From Agromyces sp. Leaf222 (GTDB taxonomy: Bacteria; Actinomycetota; Actinomycetes; Actinomycetales; Microbacteriaceae), in contig NZ_LMKQ01000001.1 in NCBI RefSeq assembly GCF_001421565.1, forward strand, positions 1,921,651 to 1,985,650: DNA of 64,000 nucleotides, in the 5' to 3' direction. Position numbers and translations under genes: made by a program. The first letter of the stretch is position 1; each line of letters begins with the position of its first letter. Shown piece after piece: positions 56,522 to 64,000 of this stretch. The notes under the pieces were generated by a model. It was given only the letters and a program-made list of their open reading frames with translations. It was not told where the DNA came from and did not search any database.

Positions 56522-57920
56522 GACCATTCCCGCCGATCCGGCCGCCACGAGCGAGGTCGGAACGACGGATGCCGCGCCCCGCCGTCGCAGCTACTGGCGG
56601 CTCTGGGCGGGCGTGCCGCGCGAACTCGGGTTCCTCATCCTCACGATGCCGATCGCGATCTTGGGGCTCGTGGTCGTCTCGACCCTGTTCTTCACGGGCA
56701 TCGGCACCATCGCGCTCGTCTTCGGCATCTTCCTCGTCGTCGCCGCGCTCGGCACGGCGCGAGGGTTCGGCGTGCTCGAGCTCGTTCGGCTGCACTGGGC
56801 CGGCCGACCGCCGATCGCGCAGCCGGTCTGGAACCGCGACGGACGTGAGAGCGGCTTCTGGCGGTCGGTCTTCGCCCCATTCGTCGACGGGCACTACTGG
56901 CTGTACCTGCTGCACACGCTCATCATCAATCCGATCGTGAGCGTCGTGACCTGGAGCCTCACGATCACGTGGGTCGCCGGCGCCGTCGGCGGCACGACGA
57001 GCTGGATGTGGCGCGGCTTCATCCCCGAGTACGACCGCGACTTCTGGCTGCACGACGTCGTGCTCGACTACCTCTTCCCGAAGAACGCCTTCACGATCGA
57101 GCCCTCGATGGGCGAGACGGTGTTCGAGTTCATCGTCGGGCTGATCTTCCTCGGGACCCTCCCGTTCGTGTTCCGGGGCCTCACCGCCCTGCACCACGTC
57201 ATCGCCAAGGGCCTGCTCGGAGCCTGGCGCAGCGAGATGCTCGAAGCCGAGGTCACGAGGCTCTCCGCGTCGCGGGGCGCGGCGGTGCAGGCCGAGGACG
57301 CGTCGCTCCGACGCCTCGAGCGCGACATCCACGACGGGCCGCAGCAGCGGCTCGTGCGCCTGCAGATGGACCTCGCGAGCATCGAGCGCGCCCTCGAGCG
57401 CGACCCCGAGGCCGCGCGCGACATGCTCGGCGAGGCCCGCGAGCAGGCCCGTGAGACGCTCGACGAGCTGCGCGCCCTCTCGCGCGGCTTCGCGCCGCCG
57501 ATCCTGCAGGATCGCGGACTCGCGGTCGCGCTCGAGTCGCTCGCTGCCCGCAGCGTCATCCCCGTGACGGTCGAGCTCGAACTGCCGACGGATGCCGCGC
57601 TCCCCGCCTCGATCGAGCGCAACGTCTACTTCGTGGCGGCCGAGCTGCTCACGAATGCGGTGAAACACGCCGAGGCGAGCGGACTCCGCCTGCGCGTGAG
57701 CACGCGCGACACCGGCGCGACCGGGCGCTGGATCGACCTCTGGGTCACCGACAACGGGCGCGGCGGCGCATCCGCGGTGCCCGGGCACGGGCTCGCCGGG
57801 CTCGACGAGCGCGTGCGCGGGCTCGACGGGGTGCTCGTGGTCGACAGCCCGGTCGGCGGGCCGACCTCGATCGGCGCGCACATCCCGTACGTGGCGCTCG
57901 CGGCATCCGACCGTCCCTGA
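56511..57920 (+). CDS. Sensor histidine kinase with membrane sensor domain
   Basis: A 469-aa kinase. Residues 35-235 form a four-helix membrane sensor of the PF13796-like type, with hydrophobic segments near 40-62, 64-82, 130-160 and 203-222 and a short exposed loop (GFIPEYDRDFW). The HisKA_3 helix RRLERDIHDGPQQRLV carries phospho-acceptor His274; the ATPase has NAVKHAEAS and GHGLAGLDERV. The ATG at 56511 lies inside the multicopper oxidase gene and follows GAAGGAACC. The response regulator follows 59 bp downstream. Confidence 0.93.
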   Translation: MSTETIPADPAATSEVGTTDAAPRRRSYWRLWAGVPRELGFLILTMPIAILGLVVVSTLFFTGIGTIALVFGIFLVVAALGTARGFGVLELVRLHWAGRPPIAQPVWNRDGRESGFWRSVFAPFVDGHYWLYLLHTLIINPIVSVVTWSLTITWVAGAVGGTTSWMWRGFIPEYDRDFWLHDVVLDYLFPKNAFTIEPSMGETVFEFIVGLIFLGTLPFVFRGLTALHHVIAKGLLGAWRSEMLEAEVTRLSASRGAAVQAEDASLRRLERDIHDGPQQRLVRLQMDLASIERALERDPEAARDMLGEAREQARETLDELRALSRGFAPPILQDRGLAVALESLAARSVIPVTVELELPTDAALPASIERNVYFVAAELLTNAVKHAEASGLRLRVSTRDTGATGRWIDLWVTDNGRGGASAVPGHGLAGLDERVRGLDGVLVVDSPVGGPTSIGAHIPYVALAASDRP

Positions 57921-57967
57921 GCCGTCGTGGCCGCCGTCCGCCGCCGCGCGGCGAACGGCGGCCTCGA

Positions 57968-57973
57968 TAGGGT
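57968..57973 (+). promoter_or_regulatory. -10 box TAGGGT of the response regulator gene, leaderless geometry
   Basis: TAGGGT ends 6 nt before the ATG at 57980. It would allow the regulator to be made without the oxidase and kinase. Confidence 0.5.
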
Positions 57974-57979
57974 TGGCGC

Positions 57980-58642
57980 ATGACCGACCCGGCGCCGCGC
58001 CCGCTCCGCATCGTGCTCGCTGAAGACTCCGTGCTGCTGCGCGAGGGCCTCGTGCGCCTGTTCGGCGAGGCCGGTTTCGAGACGGTGGCCGCCTACGGCG
58101 ACGCGGACACCCTGCTCGACGACCTCGAGCGTGCAGCCCCCGATGTCGCGGTGCTCGACGTGCGCATGCCGCCGACCTTCCGCGACGAGGGCGTGCGTGC
58201 GGCGATCGAGATCCGCCGGCGGATGCCGCGGGTCGGCGTGCTGCTGCTCAGCCAGTACGTCGAGGGCACGTACGCCAACGAGCTCCTCTCGTCGGGCGAG
58301 GGCGGAATGGGCTACCTGCTGAAGGACCGGGTCGCCTCGCTCGACGAACTGCAGGACGCCGTCGAACGCGTGAGCCAGGGCGGCACGGTGCTCGATCCGC
58401 AGGTCGTGCGCGAACTGCTCGCGCGACGCGGCGACCCGCTCGCGTCGCTCACGCCGCGCGAGCGCGAGGTCATGGCGCTCATGGCCGAGGGGCGCACGAA
58501 CGCGGGCATCGCGAAGCAGCTCTTCATCGGCGTCGGCGCCGTCGAGAAGAACGTCACCTCGATCTTCCAGAAGCTCGCTCTCGAGGACTCCGGCACCGAC
58601 CACCGCCGCGTGCTCGCGGTGCTGGCCTGGCTGCAGCGCTAG
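57980..58642 (+). CDS. NarL/LuxR-family response regulator
   Basis: A 220-aa regulator with a receiver domain (AEDSVLLREG; phospho-acceptor Asp60 in VLDVRMPPTFRDEG; LLKDRV) and a LuxR-type HTH (ASLTPREREVMALMAEGRTNAGIAKQLFIGVGAVEKNV, about 155-190). The MPPTFRDEG form is typical of the actinobacterial regulators paired with PF13796-type kinases. It is the natural partner of the kinase upstream; targets may include the multicopper oxidase gene, but no box is recognisable. Confidence 0.93.
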   Translation: MTDPAPRPLRIVLAEDSVLLREGLVRLFGEAGFETVAAYGDADTLLDDLERAAPDVAVLDVRMPPTFRDEGVRAAIEIRRRMPRVGVLLLSQYVEGTYANELLSSGEGGMGYLLKDRVASLDELQDAVERVSQGGTVLDPQVVRELLARRGDPLASLTPREREVMALMAEGRTNAGIAKQLFIGVGAVEKNVTSIFQKLALEDSGTDHRRVLAVLAWLQR

Positions 58643-58680
58643 GCGTCGGGCGTCGCCGGCCGAGCGTCGGGTGCCATGGC

Positions 58681-59385
58681 TCAGGCGTCGGGCGAGCGCC
58701 GCAGCGGGACGTGCACGCGGAGGATGTGCGTGTAGCTGCGGTATCCCCACCTCATCCAGAGCACGAAGGCGACCCCGGCCAGGACCGCGCCGACGGCGAG
58801 TGCCCAGCCGGCCGAGCGCGTCGTCGCGTACACGAGGGCGCCGACCAGCAGCCCGCCGATGGCGGTGTTGACGACCAGCATCACCATCATCGAGCTCGCG
58901 AAGACCTGCGAGCGGTCGCGCGTCGCGAACGGGAAGTACGTGCGATGGATGCCGGGCGCATCATCGGTCGTGCCCATCAGGAGGTACGGCTCGATGCCGG
59001 GGTCGAGGTCGACGTAGGCGCCGCGCAGCCGGTTCATCGCGAGCACGTAGGCGAGGTCCTCGGTGGCGGTGTTGAACACGCGGATCTGCGTGATGATCCC
59101 GAGCAGCACGAGGAGCACCAGCACCCCGATGGCCGCGAGCCCGAACCAGCCGCGGAACCCGGTCGCGTTGCCGAGCACGCCGAGCGTCACGAGCCCCGCC
59201 GAGACGAGCGTGAGGAAGATCGCGATGCGGGTGAGCACCTCGCTCTGCGTCGTGCTGCGCGACGCGAGCAGGCTCCAGTGCTCGGTGGCCAGCATCTGCG
59301 CGCGCAACGACTTCTGCGCGTCGGTGAGCGGCGCATCGGCAGGTGGCACCGACGACGGAACGGGCCCGGGTGCGTCGGCCGTCAT
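58681..59385 (-). CDS. Membrane protein with four hydrophobic segments, unknown
   Basis: A 234-aa protein. Residues 1-50 are polar; hydrophobic segments lie near 54-75, 82-102, 168-190 and 193-213. The loop between the pairs holds RVFNTATEDLAYVLAMNRLRGAYVDLDPGIEPYLLMG and a conserved-looking RTYFPFATRDRSQ. I do not recognise the family with certainty. The ATG at 59385 is chosen because a CAGAAT box ends 6 nt before it; an in-frame start five codons earlier would lie in that box. Confidence 0.72.
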   Translation of the reverse strand: MTADAPGPVPSSVPPADAPLTDAQKSLRAQMLATEHWSLLASRSTTQSEVLTRIAIFLTLVSAGLVTLGVLGNATGFRGWFGLAAIGVLVLLVLLGIITQIRVFNTATEDLAYVLAMNRLRGAYVDLDPGIEPYLLMGTTDDAPGIHRTYFPFATRDRSQVFASSMMVMLVVNTAIGGLLVGALVYATTRSAGWALAVGAVLAGVAFVLWMRWGYRSYTHILRVHVPLRRSPDA

Positions 59386-59391
59386 AGCGGC

Positions 59392-59397
59392 ATTCTG
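59392..59397 (-). promoter_or_regulatory. -10-like box CAGAAT of the 58681-59385 gene
   Basis: On the minus strand CAGAAT ends 6 nt before the ATG at 59385; it differs from the other boxes in this window only at the first base. Confidence 0.35.
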
Positions 59398-59455
59398 CAC
59401 CCGGGCCCGTCAGGCCGCCAGCGTCGCGTCGGCTGCGCGTCCTCGCGAACTACAC

Positions 59456-59944
59456 CTAGGCGACGGCGACGTGCGAGGAGAGGAACCAGCGGTCCTTGTC
59501 GAGGCCGCGACGGATCTCGATCACGACGTCCTGGCTGGCCGGGTCGAGCTCGGCGAGGCCCTCGATGGCGGCGTTCACGCGCTGCGTGACGACGTCGATC
59601 TGCGCGACGACGTCGGCGATGGCCTCTTCGTAGGGCAGGAACCCGAGCTTGGGGTTCGCGCCGGCGCTCTTCTGCGCAACGGTCGCGAGGCGTCCGTCGA
59701 TCGGCAGGCCGAGGGCGACGACGCGCTCGGCGGCGGTGTCCGACCACTCCTGGGCGTGGTCGACGACCGAGTCGAGCAACTCGTGTACGGCGATGAAGTT
59801 GGCGCCGCGCACATGCCAGTGCGCCTGCTTGCCGTTCACGGCGAGGGCGATGAGCTCGTGCACGACGGGCGTGAGGAACTGTGCGGCCCCGGCGGCGACG
59901 TCGGCCGTGGAACCCGTCTGCGGTGTGGTCTGGATGTCGGTCAT
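59456..59944 (-). CDS. dps: Dps-family DNA-binding ferritin-like protein
   Basis: A 162-aa protein that forms a 12-subunit shell storing iron and protecting DNA under oxidative stress. The dinuclear ferroxidase residues are in KQAHWHVRGANFIAVHELLDSVVDHAQEWSDTAAERV (His42, His54, Asp58, Asp69, Glu73). The ATG at 59944 is chosen because AGGAGAGG precedes it; the frame is open upstream but would run back into the promoter. The N-terminal tail is short and lacks lysines. A good sigma-A-type promoter lies upstream. Confidence 0.94.
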   Translation of the reverse strand: MTDIQTTPQTGSTADVAAGAAQFLTPVVHELIALAVNGKQAHWHVRGANFIAVHELLDSVVDHAQEWSDTAAERVVALGLPIDGRLATVAQKSAGANPKLGFLPYEEAIADVVAQIDVVTQRVNAAIEGLAELDPASQDVVIEIRRGLDKDRWFLSSHVAVA

Positions 59945-59988
59945 CTGGTCCACCTCTCCTGAAGCGTGTCGTTCGTCTGTCAGATGCA

Positions 59989-60016
59989 ACGCTACGCGTC
60001 CTGTCAGGTATTTCAA
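59989..60016 (-). promoter_or_regulatory. Complete promoter of dps (-35 TTGAAA, -10 TAGCGT)
   Basis: On the minus strand TTGAAA (60016-60011) and TAGCGT (59994-59989) are separated by 16 bp, and the dps ATG lies 44 nt downstream with a strong ribosome site. This is the best two-part promoter in the window. Confidence 0.65.
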
Positions 60017-60060
60017 GGAAGGGAAGGCTGGGCTGATCTGGCATTCCTGTTCGCCCAGAG

Positions 60061-60078
60061 CGGATGCCGCGGCATCCG
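60061..60078. repeat. Perfect 18-bp palindrome formed by two abutting GGATGCCGC oligomers
   Basis: CGGATGCCGCGGCATCCG is its own reverse complement. It lies 8 nt past the stop of the leftward membrane-protein gene (60086) and could act as a short terminator hairpin (7-bp stem, CGCG loop) or as a protein site. Confidence 0.7.
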
Positions 60079-60085
60079 CCCCTCG

Positions 60086-61087
60086 TCACCTCTGCTGTTC
60101 GGCGGGCTCGATGGCCCGGTGCCGACCGGACGCGAGGCTCAGGCCGATTCCGGCGAGCCCGCCGACGACGATGAGCACGGCCGCCCAGACGGTGAGCGCA
60201 TCGGGCGCGACGATCGACTGGCCCCTGAGCGCCTGCCAGGTCACCAGCGCGACGACCGCAGCCCAGACCGCGGCGACCGTCCACACGAGACCGATGCGCG
60301 TGCGAACGCTGCGGAACGCGACGACCCGGCGCGACGCGAGCTCGATGAGCAGGAGGGCGAGCGGAATGAGCTGCAGCGCGTGCATGCCCACGAAGTGCGG
60401 GATCCGGAGGTCGCCGTGCTCGGTCGACCAGCCCAGCACCGGCAGGCCGGGGCCGCCGTCGCCCGCGCCGACGGTGTGCGCACCGATGATGTCGCCGCCG
60501 GACGCGAGCTGCGCCTCCGTCGGCATGGTCATGAGGAACCCGAGGCCGAGGCCAACGAGGCTGATCGTCGACCCGAGGCGGATCGCGAGCGTGCGCGCCC
60601 GGTCGGCGCCAGGGGTGAACCAGAGCAGGACCGCCGCGACGAGGGTCGCGAGCCACAGCACCATGATCGCCGTCCCCATGATCGACCAGAGCGCCTCGTC
60701 GAGCGGGTTCGCGTTGTTGTAGTGGCTGCGGTGCCCGCGCACGACCTGCAGCGTGATGATCGCGAGCTCGGCGAGCAGCGTGACCGAGATGACGGTCCCG
60801 GCCCACCACGCCGTGCGGCGGAACCTCGTGAGCTGCCCGATGAGCCACGCCCAGGTGACCGCGTAGATCAGGATCGAGACGCCGAACTTGAGGGCCTTCG
60901 CCCAGATCGGCGCACCGACGAGCTCACGCTGGTCGAACACGAGTCCGACGACGGATGCCACGCTCACGAGCGCGCTGGCCGCCGCGAGGGCCATGAGCGG
61001 CCGGTGCCAGCGGATGCGCTGCGGCTCCGAGCCGTGGGCCGGCTGCGGCCGGCGGTCTTCTGCGGTGGAGCGGACTTCGACGGACAT
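60086..61087 (-). CDS. Multi-pass membrane protein, unknown
   Basis: A 333-aa protein with about eight hydrophobic segments from residue 28 on. Conserved-looking histidines sit at segment edges: RGHRSHYNN (about 116-124), WSTEHGD and RIPHFVGMHALQL (about 225-240), which could bind haem or metal, but no known haem motif is complete. The ATG at 61087 is chosen because GGGGAGAC precedes it. It stands alone between dps and tRNA-Gly. I do not assign a function. Confidence 0.72.
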   Translation of the reverse strand: MSVEVRSTAEDRRPQPAHGSEPQRIRWHRPLMALAAASALVSVASVVGLVFDQRELVGAPIWAKALKFGVSILIYAVTWAWLIGQLTRFRRTAWWAGTVISVTLLAELAIITLQVVRGHRSHYNNANPLDEALWSIMGTAIMVLWLATLVAAVLLWFTPGADRARTLAIRLGSTISLVGLGLGFLMTMPTEAQLASGGDIIGAHTVGAGDGGPGLPVLGWSTEHGDLRIPHFVGMHALQLIPLALLLIELASRRVVAFRSVRTRIGLVWTVAAVWAAVVALVTWQALRGQSIVAPDALTVWAAVLIVVGGLAGIGLSLASGRHRAIEPAEQQR

Positions 61088-61280
61088 GGCGTCTCCCCGT
61101 GACGATTCGCCCGGAATCTCGGGCACGGGGAGAACGTACGAACGGGCGCGGCGGGCCGTCAGCCGGTCCGCCCCCGTGGGAAGCGGGGGAGAACCCCCGC
61201 AACCGGCGTGGCGATCGTGCCGCCGTTCGGCGCCGGGAACGACGAACGCCCTGCCGGAGGTGCATCGGCAGGGCGTCGTA

Positions 61281-61354
61281 TGGAGGGGATGACGGGAATC
61301 GAACCCGCGTGATCAGTTTGGAAGACTGAGGCTCTACCATTGAGCTACATCCCC
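61281..61354 (-). tRNA. tRNA-Gly (anticodon TCC)
   Basis: Minus-strand cloverleaf: acceptor GGGGATG/CATCCCC, D arm GCTC..GAGC with a short loop, anticodon loop TCTTCCAA-type with TCC, and T arm GCGGG-TTCGATT-CCCGT. Discriminator T is followed by an encoded CCA at 61283-61281. Confidence 0.95.
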
Positions 61355-61533
61355 GTGACCCGATTTCGGGCACTCGATCATCGTAATGCATCTTGAGTGC
61401 TCGACCGTTCACCGTGGTCGTCGACGCGCGCAGGTTCAGGGCCCGCTCGTGCAGTAGACTTTCGGGGGTCCACCCGTCTTCGTGCCGTTTCGGCGTGCCT
61501 CGGCGTGTGGGCAGACGAGTTGCGTCAACGACT

Positions 61534-61608
61534 CGGGGCGTAGCTCAGCTTGGCTAGAGCGCCCGCTTTGGGAGCGGGAGGTCGCAGGTTCGAATCCTGT
61601 CGCCCCGA
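61534..61608 (+). tRNA. tRNA-Pro (anticodon TGG)
   Basis: Acceptor CGGGGCG/CGCCCCG with the C1-G72 pair and A73 expected of tRNA-Pro, D arm GCTC..GAGC, anticodon stem CCCGC/GCGGG with loop TTTGGGA, and T arm GCAGG-TTCGAAT-CCTGT. CCA is not encoded. A TAGACT box (61455-61460) lies upstream; tig starts 50 bp downstream, so both may share a transcript. Confidence 0.96.
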
Positions 61609-61658
61609 CGGGTCGTGAGACTCGACACGAACTTCCACCAAACAGGAGAGATCTTCAC

Positions 61659-63137
61659 ATGCCGACCACTTCGGTTGAGAAGCTGAGCCCCACTCGCGCC
61701 AAGCTCACCATCTCGGTGACGCCCGAGGAGCTGAAGCCCAGCATCGCCCACGCGTACGAGCACATCGCCGAGCAGGTCAACGTGCCCGGCTTCCGCAAGG
61801 GCAAGGTGCCGCCGCCCATCATCGACCAGCGCGTCGGCAAGGGCGCCGTGCTCGAGCACGCCGTGAACGAGGGCCTCGACGGCTTCTTCCGCGCCGCGGT
61901 CGCCGAGCACGAGCTCCGCCCGCTCGGCCGCCCCGAGGCCGACATCGTCGAGTGGCCCAGCGACAAGGACTTCTCGGGCGACCTCCTCCTCGCCATCGAG
62001 GTCGACGTGCGCCCCGAGATCGAGCTGCCCGCCTACGACGGCCTCGAGATCACCGTCGACTCGGTCGAGGTCGGCGACGACGAGGTCACCGAAGAGCTCG
62101 AGCGTCTCCGCACCCGTTTCGGCACGCTCGCCACCGTCGATCGTCCCGCCGCGAAGGGCGACTTCGTGACGCTCGACCTGGTCGCCACGATCGAGGGCGT
62201 CGAGGTCGACACCGCCAACGGCATCTCCTACGAGCTCGGCTCCGGCGAGCTGCTCGAGGGCATCGACGAGGCGCTCGACTCGCTCACCGCCGGTGAGACC
62301 ACCACGTTCGCGTCCAAGCTGCTCGGCGGCGAGCACGAGGGCCAGACCGCCGAGATCACCGTGACCGTCGGCGCCGTCAAGGAGCGCGAGCTCCCCGCCG
62401 CCGACGACGACTTCGCGCAGATCGCCAGCGAGTTCGACACGCTCGACGAGCTGACCGCGAGCCTGACCGAGCAGGTCGCCCGCAACAAGTCCTTCGGCCA
62501 GGGCTCGCAGGCCCGCGACCTCCTCGTCGACAAGCTCCTCGAGCTCGTCGAGGTCCCCGTCGCCGACAGCGTCATCGAAGACGAGGTGCACCGTCACCTC
62601 GAGGGCGAGAACCGCCTCGAAGACGACGAGCACCGCGCCGAGGTCACCGAGGCGAGCACCAAGTCCTTCAAGACGCAGATCGTGCTCGACGCGATCGCCG
62701 AGGCCGAGCAGGTCAAGGTCAGCCAGGAGGAGCTCACGCAGTACCTCGTGCAGGGCGCCGCGCAGTACGGCATGGACCCCAACGAGTTCGTGCAGATCCT
62801 GAGCCAGCAGGGCCAGATCCCCGCCATGGTCGGCGAGGTCGCGCGCAACAAGGCGCTCGCGATCGCGCTCGGCAAGGCGAAGGTGTCGGATGCCGCGGGC
62901 AAGCCCGTCGACCTCTCCGAGTTCACCGCGGTCGCCGACGACGAGGCTGCCGACGAGGCTCCCGTCGCCGAGGAGGCGCCGGCTGCCGACGAGGCTCCGG
63001 CCGCCGAAGAGGCTCCGGCCCCCAAGAAGCGCGCCACGAAGAAGGCCGCAGCCGAGGCCGAGGCTCCGGCCGAAGACGCCGCGGCAGAGAAGAAGCCGGC
63101 TCGCAAGCGCGCGCCGAAGAAGGCCGACGCCGAGTAA
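61659..63137 (+). CDS. tig: Trigger factor (ribosome-associated chaperone and PPIase)
   Basis: A 492-aa chaperone that meets nascent chains at the exit tunnel. The ribosome-binding signature is in [11 protein letters not shown] (about 42-52), followed by an FKBP-like PPIase domain ([14 protein letters not shown] near 168) and the helical C-domain. Usual length is about 430-470 aa; the excess is a tail from about 425 of alternating acidic ([14 protein letters not shown]) and basic ([21 protein letters not shown]) blocks. The ATG at 61659 follows CAGGAGAG. It precedes the TPR gene and clpP, as often found. Confidence 0.96.
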   Translation: MPTTSVEKLSPTRAKLTISVTPEELKPSIAHAYEHIAEQVNVPGFRKGKVPPPIIDQRVGKGAVLEHAVNEGLDGFFRAAVAEHELRPLGRPEADIVEWPSDKDFSGDLLLAIEVDVRPEIELPAYDGLEITVDSVEVGDDEVTEELERLRTRFGTLATVDRPAAKGDFVTLDLVATIEGVEVDTANGISYELGSGELLEGIDEALDSLTAGETTTFASKLLGGEHEGQTAEITVTVGAVKERELPAADDDFAQIASEFDTLDELTASLTEQVARNKSFGQGSQARDLLVDKLLELVEVPVADSVIEDEVHRHLEGENRLEDDEHRAEVTEASTKSFKTQIVLDAIAEAEQVKVSQEELTQYLVQGAAQYGMDPNEFVQILSQQGQIPAMVGEVARNKALAIALGKAKVSDAAGKPVDLSEFTAVADDEAADEAPVAEEAPAADEAPAAEEAPAPKKRATKKAAAEAEAPAEDAAAEKKPARKRAPKKADAE

Positions 63138-63155
63138 TTCGAGCGTTCGATCACC

Positions 63156-63187
63156 GCAGGGCCAGACGTCTCGACGTCTGGCCCTGC
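63156..63187 (+). terminator. Strong hairpin terminator after tig
   Basis: Perfect 14-bp arms (63156-63169 and 63174-63187; GCAGGGCCAGACGT and complement) enclose the tetraloop CTCG, 18 nt past the tig stop. It ends 21 nt before the next gene, whose promoter is therefore not obvious. Confidence 0.85.
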
Positions 63188-63208
63188 GTCGTTCTCGCAG
63201 GAGGAACC

Positions 63209-63694
63209 ATGGACGACTGGCAGCAGCGCATCGACGCCATCTGGAACGACACGTCGGGCAGGCTCGTCGACGACGAGCTGATCGCGCGCATCGACGCGAT
63301 CGCGGCGGAGCGGGGCGACGACGACGCGCAGGCCGTGCTCGAGCGCGCGGGAGCGCGCGACTCCGCCGGTCGCCCGGACGAGGCGGTACCGCTCTACGAG
63401 CGCGCGCTCCGGCTCGGCCTCGACGACGAGAACCGCCCGCAGGCCGTCATCCAGATGGCGAGCAGCATCCGCAACCTCGGAGACAACGCCCGAGCCCTCG
63501 ACCTGCTCGAAGGCGAACTGCGCGACCACGCAGAGGCCCCGTATCGCGACGAGGTCGCCGCGTTCCTCGCGCTCGCCCTCGTCACGTCGGGCGAGGCCGA
63601 GCGCGCGGCATCCGTCGCCCTGCTCGCACTCGCACCGCACCTGCGGCGCTACACCCGGTCGGTGACGAACTACGCGCGCGAACTGCTCGACTGA
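63209..63694 (+). CDS. Tetratricopeptide-repeat (TPR_5-like) protein
   Basis: A 161-aa all-helical protein. Repeats of about 34 residues can be traced: DEAVPLYERALRLGLDDENRPQAVIQMAS (about 56-85), NLGDNARALDLLEGEL (about 89-104) and ERAASVALLALAPHL near the end. This matches small cytosolic TPR proteins of actinobacteria annotated as TPR_5; partners are unknown. The ATG at 63209 follows CAGGAGGAACC. It lies between tig and clpP. Confidence 0.85.
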   Translation: MDDWQQRIDAIWNDTSGRLVDDELIARIDAIAAERGDDDAQAVLERAGARDSAGRPDEAVPLYERALRLGLDDENRPQAVIQMASSIRNLGDNARALDLLEGELRDHAEAPYRDEVAAFLALALVTSGEAERAASVALLALAPHLRRYTRSVTNYARELLD

Positions 63695-63791
63695 GTGGTC
63701 GGATGCCGCGGGCGACCGTGAACAGACCGGGCATCCGTGCTCGTCGACGCCCACCGATCCGCTGTGGGCGAACCCGGCGCGACGCGGCATC

Positions 63792-63805
63792 CGCCGAGGG
63801 CGAAC
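63792..63805 (-). promoter_or_regulatory. Candidate ClgR box upstream of clpP
   Basis: Read on the minus strand this is GTTCGC-CCTCG-GCG, an exact fit to the GTTCGC-N5-GCG motif known for ClgR, the activator of clp genes in Streptomyces. It lies 27 nt before the clpP -10 box, right for an activator upstream of the -35 region. It is also half of the palindrome GCGAAC-N6-GTTCGC (63800-63817). The motif is G+C-rich, and one chance match lies inside the APH-like gene near 6527, so position is the main support. Confidence 0.5.
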
Positions 63806-63832
63806 AGCCGCGTTCGCGCGTGTTGCACCGGA

Positions 63833-63838
63833 TAGATT
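63833..63838 (+). promoter_or_regulatory. -10 box TAGATT of clpP
   Basis: TAGATT lies 33 nt before the clpP ATG, with AAGGAG between. A -35 region would fall at about 63810-63815, inside the GCGAAC-N6-GTTCGC palindrome. Confidence 0.5.
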
Positions 63839-63871
63839 CGACACAACGCGACAACGCAGAAGGAGCGACAC

Positions 63872-64000
63872 ATGGCCGAAGCGACACCCGGCACCGGAGT
63901 TTTCGATCGACTGCTGAAGGACCGCATCATCTGGCTCGGATCCGAGGTGCGTGACGAGAACGCCAACGAGATCGCAGCCAAGCTGCTGCTCCTGGCCGCC
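63872..64000 (+). CDS. clpP: ATP-dependent Clp protease proteolytic subunit, N-terminal part
   Basis: Forty-three codons before the right edge of the window. The protein opens [19 protein letters not shown] and continues with [22 protein letters not shown], the RIIxLG..V.D..AN.I.A.LL pattern of ClpP just before its first catalytic region. The catalytic Ser-His-Asp lie outside the window. The ATG at 63872 follows AAGGAG. The order tig-clpP is conserved across bacteria and supports the call. Confidence 0.9.
   Translation, partial: MAEATPGTGVFDRLLKDRIIWLGSEVRDENANEIAAKLLLLAA

Overview
The window is a stretch of a G+C-rich (roughly 70% by eye) actinobacterial chromosome. It is most likely from the Microbacteriaceae, for example an Agromyces or Microbacterium relative. 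The signs are a very strong G/C third-codon bias, TAnnnT -10 boxes placed 6-7 nt before many start codons, an over-represented GGATGYCGC/GCGRCATCC oligomer, and the gene content. I see no rRNA, insertion sequence, integrase, phage gene or CRISPR array. Every stretch longer than 300 bases contains a gene.

Layout. Positions 1-2899 hold glycogen breakdown genes (end of glgP, then ybaK and glgX). Positions 2938-17558 are a translation and DNA-maintenance block: cysteine desulfurase, mnmA, ligA, gatCAB and dinB. It is interspersed with a disordered-tail membrane protein, an APH-like kinase and a Tat-secreted phosphoesterase. Positions 17648-21309 are a TPP-riboswitch-controlled ykoEDC thiamine/HMP transporter followed by an overlapping P-loop kinase gene. 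Positions 21356-26119 run leftward: an S11 peptidase homologue without its catalytic residues, a zincin, a hexapeptide acyltransferase, tRNA-His, orn, tRNA-Arg and a cation:proton antiporter. Positions 26301-35549 hold nadE, an aldo-keto reductase, ssb, a lipoprotein, ettA, a thioesterase, a DUF2231-Rieske pair, tesB and an unknown gene. Positions 35662-50650 run leftward: an FAD dehydrogenase, truncated haemoglobin, mscS, two pepN paralogues flanking an ABC transporter plus two-component system, a membrane protein and a zinc-ribbon SDR. Positions 50759-58642 run rightward: DUF2332, rpiB, nei, an amidohydrolase, and a multicopper oxidase coupled to a two-component system. Positions 58681-64000 hold two membrane proteins, dps, tRNA-Gly, tRNA-Pro, tig, a TPR protein and the start of clpP.

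Two blocks match gene order I recall from Mycobacterium tuberculosis: iscS-mnmA-ligA-gatCAB, and ssb-ettA-thioesterase-glbO-pepN-rpiB-nei-tig-clpP. The less conserved material sits between these genes (the ABC/two-component module with a second pepN, and the copper-oxidase module). The best candidates for a closer look are the catalytically dead S11 homologue, the zinc-ribbon SDR lacking its catalytic Tyr, the kinase in the TPP operon, the multicopper oxidase-kinase fusion of reading frames, the leaderless promoter pattern and the unexplained GGATGYCGC oligomer.
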